DNA of 64,000 nt from Nematostella vectensis. Taxonomy: Eukaryota > Cnidaria > Anthozoa > Actiniaria > Edwardsiidae. The notes below the pieces were generated by a model. The model searched no databases, was not told the origin of the DNA, and worked only from the letters and a program-made list of their open reading frames with translations. The stretch spans positions 16,605,969 through 16,669,968 of the forward strand of contig NC_064035.1 in NCBI RefSeq assembly GCF_932526225.1, given 5' to 3'. Position numbers and translations under genes: made by a program. This document shows positions 9,833 to 21,800 of the stretch, piece after piece (position 1 is the first letter of the stretch; every line of letters starts with the position of its first letter).

Positions 9833-12800
9833 GTAAGATTTTCGTACTAGATGTTGTGCATGAAAAGGACGTAATAAGGGACAAACGCTGCTATATCATC
9901 AGCTGGCGACTCTTGCTTTTAGTTTTTTGAATTGGATTTTCTTTTCTCATTTTTATACTGCCCATAGTCGCTTTGTTATTCTCAATAGTTTAGCTATTAT
10001 AATTTAACCCTTTTATAATATTTCAGACTGTGCGTCTTCGCTTGTGTATCTCAGTGGAGATGACAAGGTCCGTGAAGTGTGGTCTATCAAGGATGGCGGT
10101 GACTACACGCTGGACCTTCGCACTCACACAAGCTCATACTGTCCACATGACCGGAATGTCACTGCTGTGCAGTTTGACTTAGGTAAATGACCTGGCGTGA
10201 TTCCGCGCTGAAAAGAAAGGACGGAGATGTTTGCCGGTCAAGAAGGGCGTCTTCGCTAGGAGAAGAGGGGGGAGGGGGGGGCATATCAGTTAATTCTGGC
10301 GCTGTGCGGGATGTTAAAAGTTGCTGCGAATTTTTACACAAATTTGTCCTTTGCCTCGTATCTGTTGAAAAATGCGATGCCAGTAATGTCAGGAGATGGA
10401 GAGGAGAGAAGAGGATCCAGAACTATATATAGTTTTGACCAAGAGGACTTTCTTATTTTGACCTATAAGCTATATGTCTTTATTTGTTAATTGAGGCGAC
10501 AGTGTTCAGCGTTTTTATTGTGAACATGGTCTTAACGCGGAAAGGCCTTTACCACCCTCTTTGTTTTGGCACAGGGCGCATGAAGCGGATAGCTGGGGTG
10601 TTAGTAACAGGCAAACGGCAAGAGGAGACCCCCCTGGATAAATACGACATAGACACCTTACCCCCCTGGACGGAAGATATGTGGGTATACTACGCCACAC
10701 ACTACACTGTGGAGCACAGTCCCGACTCTCGAATATGGACCGAGATTAAGGACGAGTTAGGAAATCCAAGGGTGAGACAAATATGGGTCGATATTAAGGA
10801 CGAATTAGGAAATCCTAGGGTGAGACAAATATGGGTCGGGGTTTAGGACGAATGAGGAAAGCCAAGGGTGAGACCTATATGGGTCGAGATTAAGGACGAA
10901 TTAGGAAATCCTAGGGTGAGACAAATATGGGTCGGGATTTAGGACGAATGAGGAAAGCCAAGGGTGAGACCTATATGTGTCGAGATTAAGAACGAATCAG
11001 GAAATCCGGGGGTGAGACGAATATGGGTCGAGATTAAGGAAGAGTTAGGAAATCCTAGGGTGAGACGAATATGGGTCGATATTAAGGACGAATTAGGAAA
11101 TCCAAGGGTGAGACGAATATGGGTCGATATTAAGGACGAATTAGGAAATCCTAGGGTGAGACAAATATGGATCGATATTAAGGACGAATCAGGAAATCCA
11201 AGAATGAGACAAATATGGGTCGAGATTAAGGGACGAGTTAGGAAATCCTAGGGTGATACGGATATGGGTCGAGATTAAGGACAAATTAGGAAAAATCCTA
11301 GGGTGAGACGAATATGAGTCGTGAATAAGGACGAATTAGGAAATCCTAGGCTGAAACGAATATGGGTCGAAATTAACTGATTAAGGACGAATTAGGAATC
11401 ACTAGGGAGACACGGATATGGGTCGAGATGAAGGACGAATTAGGAAACCCTATGTGAGACGAATATGGGTCGTGATTAAGGACGAATAAGGAAATCCTAG
11501 GGCCAGACGAATTTGGGTTGAGATTAACTGATTAAGGACGAATTAGGAAATCCTAGGGCCAGACGAGATTGGGTCGAGATTAACTGATTAAGGACAAACT
11601 AGGAAGCAGTAGGGAGACACGAATCGGGGTCGAGATTATAGGCGAATTAGGAAATCATAGGTGAGACGAATATGAGTCGGATTTTCTCAAACATAAGAGC
11701 CAAAAACCCACAGTGTGCTGCGGACGTCGATCGAACGAAATCACGTGTCGTGAGCGACTGAGGCAAAATTATCTCCTGCTTGAGCTGCGAGTTTGTCCTC
11801 GCGAGGCAGTGAGCATAGTGCAGGGCTTAGAAATAGCTGAAGCTGCTAGAGTTCGAAACCAACAGATTTTTTTTACGGTTTCATTTGAATCAGACGCTCT
11901 GACGTTTTTTTTATATTCTCCTCTTACTTTTGTAGCATTTTAAAATGACGCAAAGCTATGAAGAAGCAGCCGCCATTAAAAGTAAATGGGAAATTTTCAT
12001 ACGAGCTCACCTGCAAACATTCGACCCTAACATTCACGCACGCTTCATCCGAATCAACGTCCAGGCGTTTATCAAGAAAGGCTGCATTGGGCGCGTGGAT
12101 GTGATAGGCTGTGATTCAGGTAAGGCAACCCTTTAAGAAACTAGCGGTCGAATGTATAGAAAATTGAGTGATTTACATCCTATAGCTATGACTGCAAAGT
12201 TTTTAGAAAGTTGGCCATTTTACCAAGCGAGATATGATTTACACGGACTATATTAGAAAAAGCTACACCAACTTTATGGTCTAACACTAATATGGTATAA
12301 TCTGTAGACTTGTCTACCAACAACGTGCAGCGCGTGGAAGTGGCCGAGCCGTCTAAGATTGAAAGAGGTTAGGGATTCTTTCTTCGTTTTTGTTTGCATT
12401 TGGTTTAATGATTATATCGTAGTTATGCTGATGCAATGGTCAAATGACAGGTGAATGCAGTCATGTCAGTACTCTGGGGATGCAGTCTGGTGAAATTACC
12501 GACGGACAAATTGAAGCATCATCGGTAAGTCGTCGACTCAAATGTCAGAATGGCCTGTTTTCAAAGTTGTATTATAAACTGCGTTCTTGGTGCGCGTTAT
12601 TGGCCGAAAACTTGTAGGATCGCTGATAAACCGTGGCTCGTTTTCGTCTTGTTGCGAGGTGTTCATTGATTCAATTTTGCCAAAAAGAAGCAGAGCTTTG
12701 TTAATGTCTTATGTCCTTCATCTTCCACCCACTTACTTTGCATTTCTCATTCATCCTCCCCGTACTTCATTCAAATATGTCCACAGTTTCACACTTTTCC

Positions 12801-15800
12801 TTCCCTGGATTGTGTTTTATTTTCACCATATAACCATTGCCTATGCCCATAGTTCGACCACTATTCATACCCCGGATTTGCACGTTGGGACAACCCTCAC
12901 CAAATGCAATGGTGCGCCAATACATCACACGACAAGAGCCCATGGATCATGGTGGGCTTTCCTACATCAAGGTTCCTCACCAAAGTCCTTTACAAAGGGG
13001 AGATTAAAGGCTATAAAGTGGACATTGAGTTGACCTTAGACGGGAAAACCTGGACCAAGTACGAGGTAGTAGTCCATTTTTGCGAAAAGTGAACGCTTAT
13101 GCAAAAAACACCGAGAGTGACACATTGAATTTCCATACTTTCTCGTATAAATGCTATAGTGCTACCTACTGCATACCCAGAAACTATTGTGGTGATAACT
13201 TATAATGACGTTTTTTCCCGTGTTCATCATTGTTATTGATAATTTTGAGGACAACCCAGACACTGAGTGTGGCAAACATTCACACCAGTCCTGACAATTT
13301 TTTTTATTTCACATTAAAGGGGTTCTGTTATTTTTGTAGAGTCGGTCGCGCAGTTTTTTTTCTGCGACACTGTGTTGCGGATTCCACGAGGAATTTTACA
13401 TCTACCCAGTGATCAAAGTCCGTTACGTTCGACTCGCTTTCAAGAGGGACTGGTACGGGCCGTACAAAGCGTGCGCCATGTTTGAAGTGTTTGGATGTTC
13501 AGGTATGACGTCACTTTCTGTTAAATGTCACCTACCGGTGATTGTTTCCGGTGATAGATTTTTTTCTTGCCGAAACCGCCAACAGGTTTCCAAATAAGTA
13601 TCTCAAAAAAGCAACAATGTGCCATGTTTCTTGATACCGCCAAATTATGTTTTTATGCTTTTGCAGCGGAGACCCAAACTTTGTCTTGGTTCCCGCCATT
13701 GATCGCTCGAGTCAAGCCACATATCGAGATCTCGCCCGGTACATGGGACCGCAAGGATGTGCGCTACATGGCGATGGGGGAAGATCCATATCTCTCATAC
13801 TGCTTCAAGACCAGCAAAATATACGTGAGTGTTTGGTCATTTATAATAATGCATACTGCTTCAAGACCAGCAAAATATATACGTGGGTGTTTGGTCATTC
13901 ATAATAATGGCATACTACTTCAAGACCAGCAACATATACGTTGGTATGATGTCGGCAGAACATAGACGATGTCATTCATCCAAACATAGTGTTTAAATAC
14001 TACCACGACAAACTATGAATTCTTAAAGTTGTTATATACTAACGGACGTTCCTTTATCAGTTCGATTTTGGCAATCCCTCCTTCAAAGAACCGACGTACA
14101 ATCGTGTCGAGTTCGACATGAAGAAGATGTTTGCCTTAACTAAAGTCATCATCAGGGGTGACCTCAGTCCGTCCAAGGAATGCGGTCCATACGTCAAGAG
14201 TATGGCTATCATGTACAGTATGGACCGTACCACGTGGACCATGGTCAGGTATTACAATGGCAAGAATGACTGGAGGCTCCGAATTAAGGTACATTATTTG
14301 GGATTCGGTCAAAATAATTCAATGCTAGATTAAAGTTTTGCTCTCGTCTGAGTTGATTTGGCTGTTCTTCGGTGTAAGAGTGTTACTTTATTTTCTGTTT
14401 ATATCACGCTTTTTGTACTATCGCTGCCGCAGATAGGATACCTTTTTAACTAAGGCTAAAGGTATCAAACCCCTCAGCGATGTTATTCCAAGGGGAGTAC
14501 CAATAAACCATGAATACTCCCTTAGCATCAGGGCTGCAGCGCACTCAAATGCCCAAAGGGAGTACAACAAACTTGCTACTGTTCGATACGCTGGCTACGC
14601 CCCTGAACTAGTGGAATAGATACCACATATCTAGACGCAATTTCGGGCCAAGATGCTGGCGATTTTGACAACAGAGTGCTCCTTTCCAATACTACTTCTA
14701 AAGTGCGCCCTATCAGTGCGGAACATTACCATTTTTGGTTATATTTGATAAACAATCTGATTAACCAATATTTGCATAATAAGTAGGTAAATCGATATAA
14801 CGTAATGTACGGCACTGCCTATTGTTTACCCTTCTTTCGCCGTCTATAATATCTGATTTATATAGAGAGTTAAAACCCAAAAGCGCTTATTACATCTCAG
14901 TAAAAGGGTCATTATTGAACCACTATTATTTATAATGATGTGTTATCTATATTTCTTTTGTTTTGCTATTTGTTCCCCTTCACGATTTCTTGTTCCGCCA
15001 TGCGGCACCATTCTAAGGTCCATCCCGCCGTTAAGAGCGAGTGCCAGGTAGCGACCGTCCACGTGGTCCCAGTAGCAGTAGGCCGCTTTTTCAAGTTTGT
15101 ACCCGGGCACTACGATAAGCACTTCCAGTGCTGGAAAATTGAAATGATGGGCTTCGAGCCAGGTGAGAGCAACTTTCTTATATATAGCTAGAAAACTAGC
15201 TATACTTATAAATAGCTAGAGAACCATATGAAGAAACCGTTGTCGTTTTAGGGTCTGGTACCGAGGAATTTTAGTTTCTTTTCAGAAGCTTTCTTCATTG
15301 ACTAAAGGTGGTCACAGTCACTGTTTTTCTCTTCTGAATACAATTCACAAAGGTTTGCGAAGCACCTGCGGAACGGCAGCCTTAAAAATGACAAGAATCG
15401 TGCAGGTTTTCCAAATAAGGAATATATTAGTTTCCTTATATGGAAGTGACCGCGTCTTGGACAAACGACAATTTTGGCTAAATTTTCTTGATATGTTGCT
15501 ATATTTATATATAGCTAGAGAACACTTTTTTTGGCTGTGCAACTAGGTTTTGTAGTGTGTTCATTTTACACATGTTAGTTGCGAGTGGCCCTTAGAAGAA
15601 AGGGCCACTCGCCCTTTCTTAGAGAAGAATCTTAGAAGAAGCTAACATCTAATTCAGCCCCACCTTTTTTTGGTGCCTCCCTCCCCTTAGGGTCCCCCAT
15701 CCTCCATCATTCAAATCATTAAGTTTACAACAAAGGTTTTTTTGCGATCACTTCCTCTGTGCTCTATTTTGTTATTCTAACCTTCAAGAAGTTTACCACA

Positions 15801-18800
15801 AAGGTTTTTTTTTGCGATCACTTCCTCTGTGCTCTATTTTGTTATTCTAACCTTCAAGAAGTTTACCACAAAGGTTTTTTTTTGCGATCACTTCCTCTGT
15901 GCTCTATTTTGTTATTCTAACCTTCAAGAAGTTTACCACAAAGGTTTTTTTTTGCGATCACTTCCTCTGTGCTCTATTTTGTTATTCTAACCTTCAAGAA
16001 GTTTACCACAAAGGTTTTTTTTTTGCGATCACTTCCTCTGTGCTCTATTTTGTTATTCTAACCTTCAAGAAGTTTACCACAAAGGTTTTTTTTTGCGATC
16101 ACTTCATCTGTGCTCTATTTTGTTATTCTAACCTTCAAGAAGTTTACCACAAAGGTTTTTTTTGCGATCACTTCCTCTGTGCTCTATTTTGTTATTCTAA
16201 CCTTCAAGAAGTTTACCACAAAGGTTTTTTTTTGCGATCACTTCCTCTGTGCTCAATTTTGTTATTCTAACCTTCAAGAAGTTTACCACAAAGGTTTTTT
16301 TTTGCGATCACTTCATCTGTGCTCTATTTTGTTATTCTAACCTTCAAGAAGTTTACCACAAAGGTTTTTTTTTGCGATCACTTCCTCAGTGCTCTATTTT
16401 GTTATTCTAACCTTCAAGAAGTTTACCACAAAGGTTTTTTTTTGCGATCACTTCCTCTGTGCTCTATTTTGTTATTCTAACCTTCAAGTTTACCACAAAG
16501 GTTTTTTTGCGATCACTTCCTCTGTGCTCTATTTTGTTATTCTAACCTTTTTTTGTTACACATAGGTGTGCAGCCAATTCCGCCCCGAACACCGAGAAAA
16601 AATAATCCCGGTAAGGAGGTTTACTCACTTTAAAGAAGCCCGACCACGCCACCATTTTACGGTCCCGCACATTACCGAGTCACACAAAGCATATTTCCAT
16701 CGCTATTATATTGAGCTAAGTAAGAACCCGTGATGGTATTTTTAATCAAATAACATACCAGACTTATCATTCGTAGAGTGTTCTCTGACGGTTTCTTGTA
16801 AAAAATTCAGTCGAATCACAGGCTAACCATCCTCCCTTTGTTATCATCAAAATTATTTCCCGTAAATGATCTATTACAAAATAAAGGTCGAATGAAATAT
16901 CATAAAGTTGTCTTTGATGTCAATAGAATACGATTTATTGACATCAAAGACAACTTTATGTGATTTCATTCGACCTATTTTGTAATTTACAGAAAATAAT
17001 TCTGATGATAACAACGGGAGGATGGCAAGCCTGTGGTTGAATTAACAATAACAAAGAAGTGATTTTTCAACATCCTTTTACTCATCTTATCCAGGGCTAT
17101 AGTTTGGATAAATTCAAGTCTTCGTTCATACTTTCGTTACGTTTTACGCTTCCGGAGTGATCTGCTGTAAAAATAAACTATTTATTAGGGAATCGGCCGG
17201 CTCCCTTACCCCGTCATATAACAATTCCATTCCCCATCTTTTCGACTTATTGATTGCGTATCTCGTGGTTTTACAGCTTGTAACGATGCCCTCGGCATGG
17301 AGAATGGCGCGATCAAGGCTTCCAAGATCTCGGCTACGTCATCGCAAACTGGCGCCCAGCCTTCCCAGGGGAGGCTTAACGGAGGTGGGGCCTGGTGCCC
17401 AGACAAGATTCACCATGTGCACACGTACACGGCAGCCAACAACTCTCTAGGTAGGCACTTCTGGTGCACTCACTCAGGCAAAGGGTGAGACGTTTTTGAG
17501 AAAGGCCACAATTTGTAATGAAAGTTCTGCCGATGTAATCAAGTGCTCCCTAACACTTGGTATTTTGCTTGGCTGCAAAAGTGGTGGCTGAAAGATACTC
17601 TTTAAAAACCAGTTGCTGCTGATAGCACTGTTCCGAGACTCTCTTTGTGAGGCTTAGTGTGGGCGTCTGACGTAGCAATACGGGTTAAACGAGCGCGAAA
17701 GCGAGGCTCTGGCAGAACGACTTTATCTCTGTATTTCACAAAAGTATTACATTTCATTCCTACTCGAAAATACAAAAAATCGAGGATGCATTTAAACGAC
17801 TTTTAGCTGTATTGAAGATAGTTACAACTCACATATTTGCAAACAAACTCCGAACCACAACTCAATCTCAACAACCAAATAATACAGGACTATCACTAAA
17901 TTTAGGGCGGTCCCTATGTTAACAGAAGTGATCAGTGTGAATTCCAAGCTTGTATACACATTATAGATAGTATATAAAATATTTATTGATATCAATTTGT
18001 ATCTTTTTGCTTTTTATGTCTATCTGGACATAGAGATCGACTTAGAAAAAGAGTACATCATAGACGGGTTTGCAAGCCAAGGTCACATGAAAACGGATGA
18101 CCCTCGGTGGGTGATGGCTTACGTCGTCCACTACAGCGAAGATGGAGCTTCGTGGGACATCATCAAATCAAGCGAGAATGACTGGGTGGGAATACCGTAA
18201 TTACCCTCTATCATATACGAAGCTAGTTTTAGTTATTCGTAGCCCCTAGCGGAAACATAGAGTTAGCCTTGTAGTCTCGTCTGCAAAAAGATGTTTTTGT
18301 AGGAAACTCCCCTGCGTCAGCTCTATCATATTAATCAATATTTGTGAAAGACTCAGCTCAATGGAATTCCCACGGCACTCCAAAACGTTTCTTCCCCGCT
18401 GTCCCAGAGATTCTAATCTAAATTACATCCCCAATAAACAGGACATAATAAGCCGAGTGCAACCGTGAGAACCACCACGAGCCGAGTCTTATAAAAAGGA
18501 CCTGCACGCTCTGTGTTATTTACTACTCCTCAACCTTCATATGCTCCTCAACCATCACTACTTCTCACTCATCACTACATCTTCTCAACCATCACTCATC
18601 ACTACATCTTCTCAATCATTACTCATCACTACATCTTCTCAATCATCACTCATCACTACATCTTCTCAATCTTCACTCATCACTACTCTTCTCAACCATC
18701 ACTCATCACTACATCTTCTCAATCTTCACTCATCACTACATCTTCTCAATCTTCACTCATCACTACATCTTCTCAATCATCACTCATCACTACATCTTCT

Positions 18801-21800
18801 CAATCATTACTCATCACTACTTCTTCTCAATCATTACTCATCACTACATCTTCTCAATCATCACTCATCACTACATCTTCTCAATCTTCCCTCATCACTA
18901 CATCTTCTCAATCTTCACTCATCACTACATCTTCTCAATCATCACTCATCACTACATCTTCTCAATCATTACTCATCACTACTTCTTCTCAATCATCACT
19001 CATCACTTCTTCTTCTCAATCATCACTCATCACTTCTTCTTCTCAATCATCACTCATCACGACTTCTTCTCAACCATCACTCATCACTACATCTTCTCAA
19101 TCTTCCCTCATCACTACATCTTCTCAATCTTCACTCATCACTACATCTTCTCAATCATCACTCATCACTACATCTTCTCAATCATTACTCATCACTACTT
19201 CTTCTCAATCATTACTCATCACTACATCTTCTCAATCATCACTCATCACTACATCTTCTCAATCTTCCCTCATCACTACATCTTCTCAATCTTCACTCAT
19301 CACTACATCTTCTCAATCATCACTCATCACTACATCTTCTCAATCATTACTCATCACTACTTCTTCTCAATCATCACTCATCACTTCTTCTTCTCAATCA
19401 TCACTCATCACTTCTTCTTCTCAATCATCACTCATCACTACATCTTCTCAACCATCACTCATCACTACATCTTCTCAATCATTACTCATCACTACATCTT
19501 CTCAATCATCACTCATCACTACATCTTCTCAATCTTCACTCATCACTACATCTTCTCAACCATCACTCATCACTACTTCTTCTCAATCATCACTCATCAC
19601 GACTTCTTCTCAATCATCACTCATCACGACTTCTTCTCAATCATTACTCATCACGACTTCTTCTCAATCATTACTCATCACTACTTCTTCTCAATCATCA
19701 CTGATCACTACTTCTTCTCAATCATCACTCATCACTACTTCTTCGTAATCATCACTCATCACTACATCTTCTCAATCTTCACTCATCACTACTTCTTCTC
19801 AATCATCACTCATCACTTCTTCTTCTCAATCATCACTCATCACTTCTTCTTCTCAATCATCACTCATCACTTCTTCTTCTCAATCATCACTCATCACTAC
19901 TTTTTCTCAATCATCACTCATCACTTCTTCTTCTCAATCATCACTCATCACTTCTTCTTCTCAATCATCACTCATCACTACTTCTTCTCAATCATCACTC
20001 ATCACTACTTCTTCGTAATCATCACTCATCACTACTTCTTCTCAATCATCACTCATCACTTCTTCTTCTCAATCATCACTGATCACTACTTCTTCTCAAT
20101 CATCACTCATCACTACTTCTTCGTAATCATCACTCATCACTACATCTTCCCAATCATCACTCATCACTACTTCTTCTCAACCATCACTCATCACTACTTC
20201 TTCTCAATCATCACTCATCACTACTTCTTCTCAATCATTACTCATCACGACTTCTTATCAATCATTACTCATCACGACTTCTTATCAATCATTACTCATC
20301 ACTACTTCTTCTCAATCTTCACTCATCACGACTTCTTCTCAATCATCACTCATCACGACTTCTTCTCAATCATTACTCATCACGACTTCTTATAAATCAT
20401 TACTCATCACTAATTCTTCTCAACCATCACTCATCACTACTCTTCTCAATCATCACTCATCACTACTTATTCTCAATCATCACTCATCACTTCTTCTTCT
20501 CAATCATCACTGATCACTACTTCTTCTCAATCATCACTCATCACTACTTCTTCGTAATCATCACTCATCACTACATCTTCTCAATCTTCACTCATCACTA
20601 CTTCTTCTCAATCATCACTCATCACTTCTTCTTCTCAATCATCACTCATCACTTCTTCTTCTCAATCATCACTCATCACTTCTTCTTCTCAATCATCACT
20701 CATCACTACTTTTTCTCAATCATCACTCATCACTTCTTCTTCTCAATCATCACTCATCACTTCTTCTTCTCAATCATCACTCATCACTACTTCTTCTCAA
20801 TCATCACTCATCACTACTTCTTCGTAATCATCACTCATCACTACTTCTTCTCAATCATCACTCATCACTTCTTCTTCTCAATCATCACTGATCACTACTT
20901 CTTCTCAATCATCACTCATCACTACTTCTTCGTAATCATCACTCATCACTACATCTTCCCAATCATCACTCATCACTACTTCTTCTCAACCATCACTCAT
21001 CACTACTTCTTCTCAATCATCACTCATCACTACTTCTTCGTAATCATCACTCATCACTACTTCTTCGTAATCATCACTCATCACTACATCTTCTCAATCT
21101 TCACTCATCACTACTTCTTCTCAATCATCACTCATCACTTCTTCTTCTCAATCATCACTGATCACTACTTCTTCTCAATCATCACTCATCACTACTTCTT
21201 CGTAATCATCACTCATCACTACATCTTCTCAATCATCACTCATCACTACTTCTTCTCAATCATCACTCATCACGACTTCTTCTCAATCATCACTCATCAC
21301 TACTTCTTCTCAATCATCACTTATCACTACTTCTTCGTAATCATCACTCATCACTACATCTTTTCAATCTTTACTCATCACTACTTCTTCTCAATCATCA
21401 CTCATCACTACTCCTTCGTAATCATCACTTATCACTACATCTTTTCAATCTTTACTCATCACTACTTCTTCTCAACCATCACTCAAACAAATCAGTGACA
21501 TCAGTGATCCCGGTACTTGGTACCTCTCGTTACATAAGCAACAATCAGAAGGGTAGGAAGGATTTGCTCAGGGGGTGGGGGAAGGAACACAGTCATATTA
21601 TGCAAACAGTCTAATACCGCATTCACACCAGCACTTAAACCAGTTTAAAGGTGGTTTAATTAAACTGGTTTAAATCTCAATCTCACAAAATTGGACAGAA
21701 GAACAACAGAAACAATACTAAATTGACTGTGCTATACATTTTACTAAGTAATCATTTAGCTAGTAAGAATTCAACACAATGAGAAACATGGCAAGTTATC

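Noticed and set aside
10732-11690. CRISPR-like array
   Set aside because: Units are contiguous and near-identical with no unique spacers, and the context is eukaryotic; it is a minisatellite.
12587-13033. 148-codon frame overlapping exon 7
   Set aside because: It is in another frame. The discoidin sequence (ARWDNPHQMQWCAN) is in the frame joined by phase-0 introns to exons 6 and 8.
15899-16340. Repeat frames with VILTFKKFTTKVFF
   Set aside because: 70-bp minisatellite translation within intron 11.
18513-19748. 411-codon open frame (and a 387-codon overlapping one)
   Set aside because: Pure 27-bp tandem repeat, a multiple of three with no stop in the unit. It lies in an intron between phase-matched exons and has no domain.
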